Part shown: in pieces, positions 41,375 to 50,668 of the stretch
Layout: every line of letters starts with the position of its first letter
How positions within the stretch are numbered: the stretch's first letter is position 1
Source: Arthrobacter bussei
Lineage (GTDB): Bacteria; Actinomycetota; Actinomycetes; Actinomycetales; Micrococcaceae
Direction: 5' to 3'
Assembly (NCBI RefSeq): GCF_009377195.2
Contig: NZ_VJXX01000001.1
Coordinates: 744,001-808,000 of the forward strand
Length of the DNA: 64,000 nucleotides
Notes under the pieces: generated by a model
Seen by the model: the letters and a program-made list of their open reading frames with translations, nothing else
Database searches by the model: none
Told to the model about the DNA's origin: nothing
Translations under genes and position numbers: made by a program

Positions 41375-43069
41375 ATGCCTAGGGATGCCTCAGCCGTGTG
41401 GTTGCGCGCGGCTGCATCGAAAGTGGTCGTCGACCGATCGGTCGTGCTCTGCCAGGTCCCCCTCTCGCTGATCATCCTCGTCATCGGCATCACCGGTCCC
41501 ATCCTCCGGCCCGGCCTCGTATCGGACCCGACGTTCGAGCTCGGTTTCTCGGTGATCCTCGTCCTCCTGGCGGCGTCCGTCGTCGTACCGTGGCGCGAGC
41601 TGCCGCGCGGGACCCTCCTCCTGGTACCCGTCCTCGACTTCCCGGCGATCGCCCTCGTGCGGGCCGGGGCCATGGAGTCGCAGCCCGCACTCGGCGTGCT
41701 CGCGATCTTCCCCGTGCTCTGGCTCATGCGCTCCTCGCTCCCGACGTGGGCGGCCCTCGCCCTGACGGGCGCGGGGTCGCTGCTGATCACGGCCTGGCCG
41801 CTGCTCGGCGCCTTCGATCCTGCCCTCGCACACTCCTACCTGGGCGTCCTCCTGCTCCCGATCGTGATGCTCTGCATCGGCGTGGCCATCCGCATCATGA
41901 GCCTGAACGCCAGGGCCCGGGAACTCGAGATCGAGCGGAAGGACCGGGAGCTCAATGAGCTCCTGCGTGCCGCCATCGACCGCGAGCGCGTCCTCACGGC
42001 CATCCTGAACACGGTGGACGTCGGTCTCACCGCCGTGGATGCGCAGGGCGCCACCACCATGACCAATCGTCAGCAGGAGCTGTTCAACCGGCTCGCGGCA
42101 GGGCCCGACGACGACGGCGGCGGAGCGCCCAGCCTGGTCTTCGGCGCCGACCGGACCACTCCCCTGCCGGTGGACCGCAGGCCCATCTACCGCGCCCTGA
42201 CGGGTGAGACCTTCGCCGACCAGCTGGTGTGGGTCGGCGACGGTGAGGCCCAGCGTGCGCTCTCGACAGCCGCGCGGCCGATCACGAATGCGGACGGTGC
42301 GCTCACCGGCGCACTGATCGCCTGCAGCGACGTCACCGAACTGGTCGAGGCCGTGACCGCCAAGGACGCCTTCATCTCGAACATCTCGCACGAGTTCCAT
42401 GCGCCGCTGACCTCGGTCCTCGGCTACCTCGAGCTCGTCCTCGAGGACGAGCACCCGTTGCCGCCGCACCTCCGGGGATACGTCGACGTCGCCGGCCGGA
42501 ACGCGGAACGCGTGCTGCACCTCGTCGCCGATCTCCTCTCCACCGCGGGCGACCAGGTCCGGGTGCACCCACGGCCCGTCGATCTCGCGGCGCTCATCGA
42601 GATGAGTGTGCGTTCCAACCGCCTGCGGGCGCAGAAGAACCGGGTGAAGCTGCGGTCGGACGTCCAGGAGCCCCTCTGGACCCTCATCGACCCGCTGCGG
42701 ATCTCCCAGGTGCTGGACAACCTCCTGTCCAACGCCATCAAGTACTCGCCCGACGGCGGGATGGTGACGGTGCACGCGGAGGAGTCGGAGTCGGCCATCG
42801 CGCTGCACGTCGAGGACCGCGGTATGGGGATGACGGAGCAGGAGGCCCAGCAGGTGTTCTCGCGTTTCTACCGCACCCCGTCCGCCCGGCGCGCCGACAT
42901 CGCGGGCGCGGGCCTGGGTCTCGCCATCACCCGGTCCATCGTCGAGAGCCATGGCGGCTCCATCCACTGCGCGAGTTCGCCGGGCAAGGGCAGCCGCTTC
43001 ACGGTGACGCTCCCGGTCAACGGTGAGGTGGGTCGGGTGCAACACCCCTCGATGGAAGAATCCGCCTAG
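41375..43069 (+). CDS. Membrane sensor histidine kinase with PAS-like region
   Basis: 564 residues. Five or six transmembrane segments (about 20-175; LSLIILVIGITGPIL, PALGVLAIFPVLWLM, YLGVLLLPIVMLCIGVAIRI), a coiled linker, then a PAS-like region (about 205-325). HisKA box: FISNISHEFHAPLTSVLGYL (His at about 338; HEFHAPL in place of the common HEFRTPL). ATPase: DNLLSNAIKYSPDGG (N-box), DRGMGM (G1), SRFYRTPSA (F-box) and GAGLGLAITRSIVESHGG (G2). The region before ATG 41375 holds a possible -10 TACATAAT (41297-41304). The tadV start follows its stop without a gap, tying this kinase to pilus biogenesis. Confidence 0.88.
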   Translation: MPRDASAVWLRAAASKVVVDRSVVLCQVPLSLIILVIGITGPILRPGLVSDPTFELGFSVILVLLAASVVVPWRELPRGTLLLVPVLDFPAIALVRAGAMESQPALGVLAIFPVLWLMRSSLPTWAALALTGAGSLLITAWPLLGAFDPALAHSYLGVLLLPIVMLCIGVAIRIMSLNARARELEIERKDRELNELLRAAIDRERVLTAILNTVDVGLTAVDAQGATTMTNRQQELFNRLAAGPDDDGGGAPSLVFGADRTTPLPVDRRPIYRALTGETFADQLVWVGDGEAQRALSTAARPITNADGALTGALIACSDVTELVEAVTAKDAFISNISHEFHAPLTSVLGYLELVLEDEHPLPPHLRGYVDVAGRNAERVLHLVADLLSTAGDQVRVHPRPVDLAALIEMSVRSNRLRAQKNRVKLRSDVQEPLWTLIDPLRISQVLDNLLSNAIKYSPDGGMVTVHAEESESAIALHVEDRGMGMTEQEAQQVFSRFYRTPSARRADIAGAGLGLAITRSIVESHGGSIHCASSPGKGSRFTVTLPVNGEVGRVQHPSMEESA

Positions 43070-43726
43070 GTGCAGGGTCTCGACGCGTCGGTCCTCGGGG
43101 CGGTCCTCGCCGCAGTTCCCGCCGCAGTCCTGGCCTCACTGCTGACCCTGGTGATCGTCGACCGCGCCGGACGCGATCCCCGCACCGTGCTCCCGCCCTC
43201 GGGCAGGGTTCCGCTCGCCGCCCTCGCAGGACTCTCCGCGGCCTGCGGGAACCTGCTCCTCGAGGCGTGGTGGGACGATCTCCTGGTGACGGTGTTCGCC
43301 ACATTCGCCGTGGTGCTCGGCGCGATCGACGCGCGGACCAAGCTGTTGCCGAACGCTCTCCTCCTGCCCTTCGCCCTCAGTACGCTCGCTATCCTGCTCG
43401 TGGCCGCTGTCGCGAGCGGATCGTGGTGGAGCCTGCTCGGCGCCCTCGCCGGAGGACTGGGCCTGTTCGCGGTCTACCTTCTGCTGGCGCTCGTCTCACC
43501 CGCGGGCATGGGGATGGGCGACGTGAAGCTCGCCGCGGTCCTCGGCCTCTATGGCGGGTGGGCCGGCTACACCGCGTGGATGTGCACGCTGCTCGGCGGG
43601 TTCCTGCTCGGCGGCCTCGCGGGCGTCCTCGTCCTGGTCCTGCGGCGCGGTAACCGCGGCTCCACGTTCCCGTTCGGCCCCGGCATGCTCCTCGCGGCCT
43701 TCGCCGGGCTCGTCCTCCTCGGCTAG
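43070..43726 (+). CDS. tadV: Prepilin peptidase, A24 family (TadV/CpaA)
   Basis: 218 residues, about six membrane helices. The two catalytic aspartates are in GAIDARTKLLPN (about residue 87) and AGMGMGDVKLAAVLGLYGG (about 149), the GxGD signature of A24 peptidases. It would cleave Flp, TadE and TadG pseudopilins. GTG 43070 begins directly after the kinase stop. The tail overlaps the convergent anti-sigma gene by 4 bp. No N-methyltransferase domain, as usual for TadV. Confidence 0.9.
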   Translation: MQGLDASVLGAVLAAVPAAVLASLLTLVIVDRAGRDPRTVLPPSGRVPLAALAGLSAACGNLLLEAWWDDLLVTVFATFAVVLGAIDARTKLLPNALLLPFALSTLAILLVAAVASGSWWSLLGALAGGLGLFAVYLLLALVSPAGMGMGDVKLAAVLGLYGGWAGYTAWMCTLLGGFLLGGLAGVLVLVLRRGNRGSTFPFGPGMLLAAFAGLVLLG

Positions 43727-44511
43727 TCCTGCTGCCGGCCGGATCCGGCCGCCAGCGTGCCCCGGAGCACGCTCACGCCGGAGTGGGTGGGATCGCCGTC
43801 GAGCGGCTCGTCCGAGACATCGACGATGGGGAACTCATCCAGGTCCACGCTGTCGGGAATCGTCAGGGAACCGTCACCGCCGTGCAGGACGCCCAGGCTG
43901 TACATACGGTCGAGTTCGGGCGCGATCAGCCAGACCTCCTCGAATCCGCCGCCCTCGCCGGCCGTGGACCGGACATCGAGCGAGCGCACGCCGCCCTCGC
44001 CGGACACGACGGTCGCCGTCCCTTCCGCCGTGGATCCGTCGAGGGGTTCGAGGACCGTCTCGGCGAGGACCTCCGGTGCGGGCGGGGACGCGAACACCTG
44101 GACGGCCCAGAGTGCGCCCCCGCCGACCAGCACGCCCACCGTCGCCGCGGCCGCCAGGTGCCGCACGCCGAAGGGCCGCCGGAACGATCGGCCCTTCATC
44201 GGCGTGACGTCCCCGGGCCCCGGGCCCGTCCCGACGGCCCGGAGCCCTCCGCGCGCCGACGCCGTCCGCGTCAGGGGATCCTCGAGGTGCGCCGGACCGA
44301 GCCCGAGCTCCGCATGTATGCCCGCCCATACCGCTGGGTCCGGCGAGTCGAGGTGGCCGTCATCGCCGGCGCGAGCCACCCGGACGACCTCGTGGAGATC
44401 GTCGACCTCCATCGCACAGGTGTCGCATCCGTCGAGGTGGGCGCGGGCGGACTCGTCGAGATCCTCCCCCAGGGCGGCCAGGCTGATGGACTCGGGATCA
44501 AGGTGCTGCAT
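43723..44511 (-). CDS. Anti-sigma factor, RskA-like
   Basis: 262 residues. The N-terminal zinc-binding anti-sigma motif is HLDGCDTCAMEVDDL (His-x3-Cys-x2-Cys). One transmembrane helix, HLAAAATVGVLVGGGALWAV (about 118-138), divides cytoplasmic and extracytoplasmic parts. The outer domain has ASPPAPEVLAETVLEPLDG and VWLIAPELDRMYSLGVL, matching RskA C-terminal domains. It would hold the ECF sigma factor at the membrane; release by proteolysis is inferred from the family. Its start overlaps the sigma gene by 14 bp. Confidence 0.85.
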   Translation of the reverse strand: MQHLDPESISLAALGEDLDESARAHLDGCDTCAMEVDDLHEVVRVARAGDDGHLDSPDPAVWAGIHAELGLGPAHLEDPLTRTASARGGLRAVGTGPGPGDVTPMKGRSFRRPFGVRHLAAAATVGVLVGGGALWAVQVFASPPAPEVLAETVLEPLDGSTAEGTATVVSGEGGVRSLDVRSTAGEGGGFEEVWLIAPELDRMYSLGVLHGGDGSLTIPDSVDLDEFPIVDVSDEPLDGDPTHSGVSVLRGTLAAGSGRQQD

Positions 44512-45136
44512 GCCAGGCCTCCAATCGGCGTCGTAGGTGGGTGAGGCTTCGGCGGATGTGGCTCTTGACCGTCCCAAGCGGCAGGCGCAGCCGCGCGGCG
44601 ATCTCCTTGTGCGTGAGATCTTCGTAGAAGGCGAGCTTCAGGATCGATCTCTGGGGTTCCCCGAGCAGCTCCAGCTCGGAATCGAGGACCACCCGATCCG
44701 CCAGCCCCTCCATGACCTCGCTGCCGGGACCGGCGGACCGGTGATGGGCCACGGTGGTGGCCAGGTGGTCCAGGCGCTCGCGCCGCCGGCGGGCCGCGAG
44801 GGCATCGGCGATCACATTCCGGTTGATGCCGAGCAACCAGGCGGGAAGGCTTCCGGCCTCGGGGTCGAACCCCGACCGGAAGCGCCACGCCCGGATGAAG
44901 ACCTCCTGCGTCGCGTCCGATGCGGCCTGACGGTCCCCGAGGGCGCGGAGGGCCACGCTGAACACCAGCGGCGCATGCGCGCGATAGGCCAGGGCCAGGC
45001 CTTCCTCCCCACCGGTCGCGAATTGCAGATCGAGAGTCCCGGCCGGCCCTCGACCTGAGGATGCCACGGTGCTCTCCTTCGGGCGGGGACGCTGGACGAC
45101 GGCCTCCTGCGTCGACTCCGTCGCGCCCGTCCACAT
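44498..45136 (-). CDS. ECF RNA polymerase sigma factor, SigK-like
   Basis: 212 residues. Sigma region 2: YRAHAPLVFSVALRALGDRQ and ASDATQEVFIRAWRFRSGFD (with SLPAWLLGINRNVIADALAA). Region 4: LDSELELLGEPQRSILKLAF, EDLTHKEIAARLRLPLGTVK, SHIRRSLTHLRRRL. It follows the sortase gene by 17 bp and overlaps the anti-sigma gene, so one transcript carries substrate, sortase, sigma and anti-sigma. Likely autoregulated from a promoter ahead of the DUF4397 gene; no promoter match was identified by eye. Confidence 0.9.
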   Translation of the reverse strand: MWTGATESTQEAVVQRPRPKESTVASSGRGPAGTLDLQFATGGEEGLALAYRAHAPLVFSVALRALGDRQAASDATQEVFIRAWRFRSGFDPEAGSLPAWLLGINRNVIADALAARRRRERLDHLATTVAHHRSAGPGSEVMEGLADRVVLDSELELLGEPQRSILKLAFYEDLTHKEIAARLRLPLGTVKSHIRRSLTHLRRRLEAWHAAP

Positions 45137-45153
45137 CTCGATGGCAGGGCGTT

Positions 45154-45897
45154 TCAGAGCGGCGTTGCCGTGAGGACCACATTATCCTCATAGTCCGCGC
45201 GGTCCGAGAGCCACTCCCCGCCGCAGGTCACGATGACGAGCTGGTGGTCGCCGTCGCGCCGGAAGATCTCGTCGGTGTCGAGGGCCGCCTTCGGTTCGTT
45301 GCGTACGTCCGTGACCCGGTAGCGCACGGGCTCGGCGTCCGCACGCCCCACGGTGATCTCGGTACCGATCGCGACGTCCTTGAGCCGTGCGAAGGGCATC
45401 TGCTCCGTGCCGATGTCGATGTGCGCGGCGAGAACGGCATTGCCCGACGAGGCGCCCGGTGCAGGGCCGTACCGGTACCAGCCGGCCTCGTAGAAGCTCG
45501 TAGGGATCTCCATCTCGTCGTCCTCCGCGATCCCCACGTCGATCACGTCCACCTGGATATCCGTGCCCTCGATGTCCAGGGAGACGGGAGGAGGAGCGAC
45601 CTCCGCCTGCCCTGCGGTGGCGGGCCGGAGGGTGATGCCTGCTGCCGACGTACCGCCCGGGATCGCAGCGGCGGGCGCGGACGTGCCCTGCCCTGCTCCT
45701 GCGTCCAACGACCCATCGGGAGCCGGCACTGCGCCGGATCTTGGCGCGACACGAGGATCCTGCGCTGAGCCGACCGTCGACGACGGCGTGGGCTGGGGTG
45801 CCGCAGCGGTCTGTGCGCATCCGGCGGAGAGCAGGCCGAGGCTCGCGCTGAGCAGCAGGACGGCGGTGCGGTGGGGCAGTCGAGTCACGGACTTCAC
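45154..45897 (-). CDS. Class F sortase lipoprotein
   Basis: 247 residues. A signal peptide ends with a lipobox (LSAGC, Cys near 25), then a long Pro/Ala-rich linker (about 28-95). Sortase domain: RLKDVAIGTEITVGRADAEP, catalytic His in VLAAHIDIG, catalytic Cys in LVIVTCGGEW and Arg or Asn in RADYEDNVV. Class F sortases are found in actinobacteria, with substrates only partly known. GTG 45897 chosen; a GTG three codons later is possible. Cotranscribed with the DUF4397 protein upstream, the likely substrate or partner. Confidence 0.85.
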   Translation of the reverse strand: MKSVTRLPHRTAVLLLSASLGLLSAGCAQTAAAPQPTPSSTVGSAQDPRVAPRSGAVPAPDGSLDAGAGQGTSAPAAAIPGGTSAAGITLRPATAGQAEVAPPPVSLDIEGTDIQVDVIDVGIAEDDEMEIPTSFYEAGWYRYGPAPGASSGNAVLAAHIDIGTEQMPFARLKDVAIGTEITVGRADAEPVRYRVTDVRNEPKAALDTDEIFRRDGDHQLVIVTCGGEWLSDRADYEDNVVLTATPL

Positions 45898-45965
45898 TTT
45901 CGGTCGAGGAAGGGGCGACCAGGCGGGGCGGGAGGATGGAGGAGCCCCCCGCCCCGTCGGCCTGC

Positions 45966-46787
45966 TCAGGCGGCCGCGCGCGAGCTCCGGACGCGAGCTG
46001 CCACCGCGGCGCCGGAGAGCAGCACGAGGCCTACCGCGCCCGCTCCCAGGAGCATGCCCGAGCTGTCCTGTGCCGGTCCGGCCTGCGCGCCCGGAACGGC
46101 GGCGGGATCGGAGTGGAGCCCCTCGATGACCTGCGTGGCGAGGGCGAGGTTGCCGTCCTCGAGACTGCCCCACGCGTACACGATCGTCGCGGTGCCCTCC
46201 GCGAGCGTGAGGTCGGCCGGGCCGATCACGGGCGCGGTGGTTCCCGTGGCGGCGACTGCTGCCGAGATCGTCCCGGGATCAGTCGTGAGCGTCGCCTCGT
46301 CGGGGTTGCTCAGGTTCTCGACCACGGGCGCGCCACCGGCCAGTACGTCGACAGCAGGAGCGGCGGCGGTGTGCCGCACGGTGAGGCGCGCCTTCCCGGC
46401 CTCGACCGCGGAGACGTCATTCGTGTAGAAGTTGGCGGTGGGCGTGCCCTCGGCGTCGAGGTTGGCCGTCGCGGTGTAGTTCCCGCCGGCTGCGAGGGTG
46501 ACGGTGACGGGGCCGATGACAGGGGCGCCGGCGTCGTCGGCATCCGCTGCCGTCACGGCCAGTTCGTAGTCACCCGCCGGGAGCTCGAGGGGCCCGGCGA
46601 GGGTTCCGGGCGTGAAGTCGTCGAGGGTCAGGTCCCCGTTGACGTAGACGTCCACCGTGAGGTCGGGGACGGCGTGGAGGACGGACAGCTGGGCCGTGTC
46701 CGCCGTCTCCGCCGCGATGGCGGGGCTGGCGACGCCGGCGACACCCAGCGCTGCGACCGCACCGACTGCATAGAAGCTCTTGCGCAT
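45966..46787 (-). CDS. DUF4397-domain secreted protein with C-terminal membrane tail
   Basis: 273 residues. Signal peptide with cleavage near AIAAET. Two DUF4397 repeats, one starting LSVLHAVPDLTVDVYVNGDL and the other RLTVRHTAAAPAVDVLAGGA. The C-terminus has a hydrophobic helix (GMLLGAGAVGLVLLSGAAVA) and basic tail RVRSSRAAA, like a sortase sorting signal, but no LPxTG-type motif precedes it. AAGAACATG context at 46787. It heads the sigma/sortase operon. Confidence 0.82.
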   Translation of the reverse strand: MRKSFYAVGAVAALGVAGVASPAIAAETADTAQLSVLHAVPDLTVDVYVNGDLTLDDFTPGTLAGPLELPAGDYELAVTAADADDAGAPVIGPVTVTLAAGGNYTATANLDAEGTPTANFYTNDVSAVEAGKARLTVRHTAAAPAVDVLAGGAPVVENLSNPDEATLTTDPGTISAAVAATGTTAPVIGPADLTLAEGTATIVYAWGSLEDGNLALATQVIEGLHSDPAAVPGAQAGPAQDSSGMLLGAGAVGLVLLSGAAVAARVRSSRAAA

Positions 46788-46908
46788 GTTCTTCTCCTCG
46801 TTCGGGCTCCGCGGAGCCTCCGATTGATCCTTACACCCGTACTACCGGCCGGGAGGCCGCTCTGGATGCAGGATGACGAAAAGAAGTGCGACGGTGCCCT
46901 GGGCCGTG

Positions 46909-47880
46909 TCAGTCCTCGTCCGCGTCGATGCCCTGCGCCGAGCCGTCGGAGAGGTGCCCGGAGGTCCGGCGCGCACGCGTCAGGGCGGCCCGACCGGCGA
47001 GCTCGCCCTCCCCCGGATAGGCGATCTCCTCGAGGACCAGCGGGTGCGGGGCAGCGAGGATGGACCGCGCGTCCTTGAGGCGGGCGGCGAGGCGTTGGGC
47101 CAGCCAGACCGGCGGCATCTCCCCCGCACCCACCCGCAGCGTCGAGCCGATCAGCGCGCGCACCATGTTGTGGCAGAAGGCATCGGCCTGGACGGTCGCT
47201 GTGATGGCACCGTCCTTCCCGCGCACGAACTCGTAGCGCTGCAGTTCCCTGATGGTCGTGGCCCCCTCCCGCGGCTTGCAGAACGCCGCGAAGTCCTGCA
47301 TTCCGAGCAGGTGGGCGGCGCCCTCGTTGAGCAGCTCCACGTCGAGTGGTGCCGAGTACCACAGGGTGGTGTGCCGGTGGAGCGGGTCCTGGCCCGTCAC
47401 CGAGTCGGCGATGCCGTAGCTGTACCGGCGCCAGAGTGCGGAGAAGCGAGCATCGAACCCGCTGGGCGCACGCGAAGCGGAACGCACGACGACGGCGGGG
47501 ACGGAGTTCCGCACGGAGCGTCCCCTGCCGCTGACGCCGTCGGTCAGGACGCGGTTGATGGTCCCGGTCAGGCGGCGACGGAAGGCATCCGCCGGGTCGA
47601 CGTCACGTCCCCTCCCCATGCCCGCCCATTCCTCCGCAGTGAGGTCGGCGTGGGCCACCTGCCCCCGTGCATGGACGCCTGCGTCCGTGCGCCCGCCCAC
47701 CGTCAGCCGTACGGAACGCCTCAGCAGCGTGAAGAGGGCGTCCTCGAGGACGCCCTGGACGGTGACGAGCCCTGGCTGAAGGGCCCAGCCGGAGAACGGC
47801 GATCCGTCGTACGCGATGTCGAGGCGGACACGCAGAAGCCCGCCGTCCCTCTCGGGTACGGCGGGCTCCTGGGTGGTCAT
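46909..47880 (-). CDS. truA: tRNA pseudouridine synthase A
   Basis: 323 residues, a little longer than E. coli TruA. The catalytic Asp is in GGRTDAGVHARGQVAHADL (about 62). Other family motifs: LDIAYDGSPFSGWALQPGLV at the start, SRAPSGFDARFSALWRRYSY, and the C-terminal FCHNMVRALIGSTLRVGAGE. It makes pseudouridine at positions 38-40 of tRNA. It lies 22 bp downstream of rplQ, the usual actinobacterial order. Confidence 0.95.
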   Translation of the reverse strand: MTTQEPAVPERDGGLLRVRLDIAYDGSPFSGWALQPGLVTVQGVLEDALFTLLRRSVRLTVGGRTDAGVHARGQVAHADLTAEEWAGMGRGRDVDPADAFRRRLTGTINRVLTDGVSGRGRSVRNSVPAVVVRSASRAPSGFDARFSALWRRYSYGIADSVTGQDPLHRHTTLWYSAPLDVELLNEGAAHLLGMQDFAAFCKPREGATTIRELQRYEFVRGKDGAITATVQADAFCHNMVRALIGSTLRVGAGEMPPVWLAQRLAARLKDARSILAAPHPLVLEEIAYPGEGELAGRAALTRARRTSGHLSDGSAQGIDADED

Positions 47881-47902
47881 GGCGTGCGTCGAGTGGGAAG
47901 AA

Positions 47903-48520
47903 TTACTTCTTCTCGTCCTCGACCGTGCCCTCGACGACGACGACCTCGTCGGCGGTGCCGGCTTCGGCGTCGACCGTGGTGTCCTCGGCAGCTACCTCTT
48001 CGGCAGATGCGGCGGACTCAGCGGACTCGGCGGATTCTGCGGAATCGACCGAGTCGACGGAATCAGCGGACTCGGGTGAGTCGACGGATCCGGCGACCGG
48101 CGCGGCAGCGGCGGGAGCCTTGGCCTGCTCGGCCTCGGCGACCACGGACTGCTTGGCCGACATGGGCTCCAGCACCAGTTCGATGACCGCCATGGGGGCG
48201 TTGTCGCCCTTGCGGTTGCCGATCTTCGTGATGCGGGTGTAGCCGCCCTCGCGGTTGGCGACGGCCGGAGCGATGTCCGTGAACAGTTCGTGGACGATGC
48301 TCTTGCTGCTGATGACGCCGAGGACGCGGCGACGCGACGCGAGGTCACCCTTCTTCGCGAACGTGATGAGACGCTCGGCGTAGGGGCGGAGGCGCTTGGC
48401 CTTCGTCACCGTGGTGGTGATGCGCTTGTGCTCGAACAGTGAGGCGGCCAGGTTGGCGAGCATCAGGCGTTCGTGCGCCGGACCGCCTCCGAGGCGTGGG
48501 CCCTTGGTGGGTGTGGGCAT
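47903..48520 (-). CDS. rplQ: 50S ribosomal protein L17 with acidic repeat tail
   Basis: 205 residues. Residues 1-120 are L17: [60 protein letters not shown]. The remaining 80 residues are Ser/Ala/Glu/Asp-rich with a repeating SAES-like pattern (about 155-180) and end in EDEKK. The tail is encoded by imperfect 9-bp repeats (about 48000-48080). Tails on L17 are common in Micrococcaceae; the role is unknown. Alpha operon, 67 bp after rpoA. Confidence 0.96.
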   Translation of the reverse strand: MPTPTKGPRLGGGPAHERLMLANLAASLFEHKRITTTVTKAKRLRPYAERLITFAKKGDLASRRRVLGVISSKSIVHELFTDIAPAVANREGGYTRITKIGNRKGDNAPMAVIELVLEPMSAKQSVVAEAEQAKAPAAAAPVAGSVDSPESADSVDSVDSAESAESAESAASAEEVAAEDTTVDAEAGTADEVVVVEGTVEDEKK

Positions 48521-48587
48521 GGTTCTTTCTCCTCATTAGGGTGTCCGCCCGCCGATCCGGAGACCAGCGGGCGTACGGATAGCGTTG

Positions 48588-49598
48588 TTAGAGCTCTTCG
48601 TCGCCGTAGGCGGCGTCGTCCTCTTCGATGGCGGCAGCGCGGGCGGCGAGGTCGAACCCTGGAGGGGAATCCTTCAGGGACAGACCGAGCTCGACGAGCT
48701 TCGCCTTGACCTCGTCGATGGACTTCGCACCGAAGTTGCGGATGTCCATGAGATCGGCCTCGGAACGTGCAACGAGTTCACCCACGGAGTGGATGCCCTC
48801 ACGCTTGAGGCAGTTGTACGAGCGGACCGTCAGTTCGAGGTCCTCGATGGGCAGCGCCATGTCGGCAGCCAGGGCGGCGTCCGTCGGTGACGGGCCGATC
48901 TCGATGCCTTCGGCGGCGGTGTTGAGCTCACGGGCGAGCCCGAACAGTTCCACCAGGGTGGTGCCGGCCGACGCGACGGCGTCGCGGGGAGCGATGGCGT
49001 CCTTCGTCTCGACGTCGACGATCAGCTTGTCGAAGTCGGTGCGCTGCTCCACACGGGTGGCTTCCACGCGGAAGGTGACCTTCAGGACCGGCGAGTAGAT
49101 CGAGTCGACCGGGATCCGGCCGATCTCGGAGTCGCCGGACTTGTTCTGCGAGGCGGACACATAGCCGCGGCCACGCTCGATGGTCAGTTCGAGCTCGAAC
49201 TTGCCCTTCGAGTTGAGCGTCGCGATGTGCAGGTCCGGGTTGTGGAACTCGACGCCGGCGGGAGGCGCGATGTCCGCCGCGGTGACGACGCCGGGACCCT
49301 GCTTGCGCAGGTAGGCGACGACCGGCTCGTCGTGCTCCGAGGAGACGGCGAGGTTCTTGATGTTCAGGATGATCTCGGTGACGTCTTCCTTGACACCGGG
49401 AACCGTGGTGAATTCGTGCAGCACGCCGTCGATCCGGATGCTCGTCACGGCTGCGCCGGGGATCGAGGACAGGAGCGTGCGGCGGAGCGAGTTGCCGAGG
49501 GTGTAACCGAAGCCGGGCTCTAGGGGCTCGATGACGAACCGCGAGCGGTTGTCGGCGACGACTTCTTCAGTCAGGGTGGGGCGCTGTGCAATGAGCAC
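48588..49598 (-). CDS. rpoA: DNA-directed RNA polymerase alpha subunit
   Basis: 336 residues from GTG 49598 ([14 protein letters not shown]), preceded by AAAGGAA; ATG 49604 is too close to that Shine-Dalgarno. The N-terminal domain has [20 protein letters not shown] and [20 protein letters not shown] for dimerisation. The C-terminal domain has [20 protein letters not shown] and [20 protein letters not shown] for UP-element and activator contact. Acidic C-terminus. Alpha operon. Confidence 0.98.
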   Translation of the reverse strand: MLIAQRPTLTEEVVADNRSRFVIEPLEPGFGYTLGNSLRRTLLSSIPGAAVTSIRIDGVLHEFTTVPGVKEDVTEIILNIKNLAVSSEHDEPVVAYLRKQGPGVVTAADIAPPAGVEFHNPDLHIATLNSKGKFELELTIERGRGYVSASQNKSGDSEIGRIPVDSIYSPVLKVTFRVEATRVEQRTDFDKLIVDVETKDAIAPRDAVASAGTTLVELFGLARELNTAAEGIEIGPSPTDAALAADMALPIEDLELTVRSYNCLKREGIHSVGELVARSEADLMDIRNFGAKSIDEVKAKLVELGLSLKDSPPGFDLAARAAAIEEDDAAYGDEEL

Positions 49599-49748
49599 GT
49601 ACATTTCCTTTCAGGAAGCATCCGCTATATGACGCTTCTCAGTGGGGCGGGACTGCTGGTCAGCCGGCTCTGGAGCGACCGGGAACGGCACCGAACCGCC
49701 CTGCCGGAACTTTCGTTCCTGCAAGGCGGCGCGGTGACGGCAGGCCGA

Positions 49749-50150
49749 TCAGACGCGGCGACGCTTCGGCGGGCGGCAGCCGTTGTGGGCGCTGGGGGTG
49801 ACGTCCTGGATGGATCCGACCTCGAGGCCCGTGGCCTGCAGCGAGCGGATCGCGGTCTCGCGACCGGATCCGGGACCCTTCACGAAGACGTCGACCTTCT
49901 TGACGCCGTGCTCCTGCGCACGCTTGGCAGCGGCCTCCGCAGCCATCTGCGCAGCGAAGGGGGTGGACTTGCGCGAGCCCTTGAAACCGACCTCACCGGC
50001 GGAGGCCCAGGAGATGACTGCTCCGCTGGGGTCCGTGATGGAGACGATCGTGTTGTTGAACGTGCTCTTGATGTGCGCCTGGCCGAGCGCGATGTTCTTC
50101 TTGTCCTTGCGACGCGGCTTACGCACCGCTCCACGAGTCTTGGGGGGCAT
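49749..50150 (-). CDS. rpsK: 30S ribosomal protein S11
   Basis: 133 residues. Motifs: [40 protein letters not shown] (here WASAGEVGF) and [20 protein letters not shown] at the C-terminus. ATG 50150 is used; 22 upstream in-frame codons are not conserved. Alpha operon, 150 bp upstream of rpoA in the transcript. Confidence 0.97.
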   Translation of the reverse strand: MPPKTRGAVRKPRRKDKKNIALGQAHIKSTFNNTIVSITDPSGAVISWASAGEVGFKGSRKSTPFAAQMAAEAAAKRAQEHGVKKVDVFVKGPGSGRETAIRSLQATGLEVGSIQDVTPSAHNGCRPPKRRRV

Positions 50151-50290
50151 TACTTCTCCTACGAAGGTATTGGGTAAAGCATTGAGTCGGATCGAATCCT
50201 GCTGGAGGTCCCGCAAACAGGGGCCTCCGCCGGCGAGGGTCCCCTGGCCTGACGAGCGCTAGCGAGTCATGTCAGGGAGCCGGTGGGGAT

Positions 50291-50668
50291 CTAGCGTCCG
50301 ACCTTCTTCTTGCCTGCGACCGTGCGCTTCGGGCCCTTGCGGGTACGAGCGTTGGTCTTCGTACGCTGTCCGCGTACGGGAAGGCCGCGGCGGTGCCGAA
50401 TGCCTTCGTAGCTGCCGATCTCGACCTTGCGGCGGATATCGGCGGCGACCTCACGGCGTAGGTCACCCTCGACCTTGAAGTTGCCCTCGATGTAGTCGCG
50501 GAGCTGGACGAGCTCGACGTCGGAGAGGTCCTTGACGCGCGTGTTCGGGGAGATCCCCGTGTCGACGATCGTCTTCTCCGCACGGGTCTTGCCCACGCCG
50601 TAGATGTAGGTAAGCGCGATGACTACCCGCTTTTCGCGGGGGATGTCTACGCCAGCGAGACGTGCCAT
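50291..50668 (-). CDS. rpsM: 30S ribosomal protein S13
   Basis: 125 residues. The start [40 protein letters not shown], and the basic tail [20 protein letters not shown] are all typical. The tail reaches the A/P-site tRNAs and subunit bridge. Preceded by a 163-bp gap after rpmJ that holds GC-rich hairpins (about 50735-50775). Confidence 0.97.
   Translation of the reverse strand: MARLAGVDIPREKRVVIALTYIYGVGKTRAEKTIVDTGISPNTRVKDLSDVELVQLRDYIEGNFKVEGDLRREVAADIRRKVEIGSYEGIRHRRGLPVRGQRTKTNARTRKGPKRTVAGKKKVGR

Noticed and set aside
41390-43045. 551-codon minus-strand frame opposite the histidine kinase
   Set aside because: Kinase boxes are clear on the plus strand; the antisense frame is compositional.
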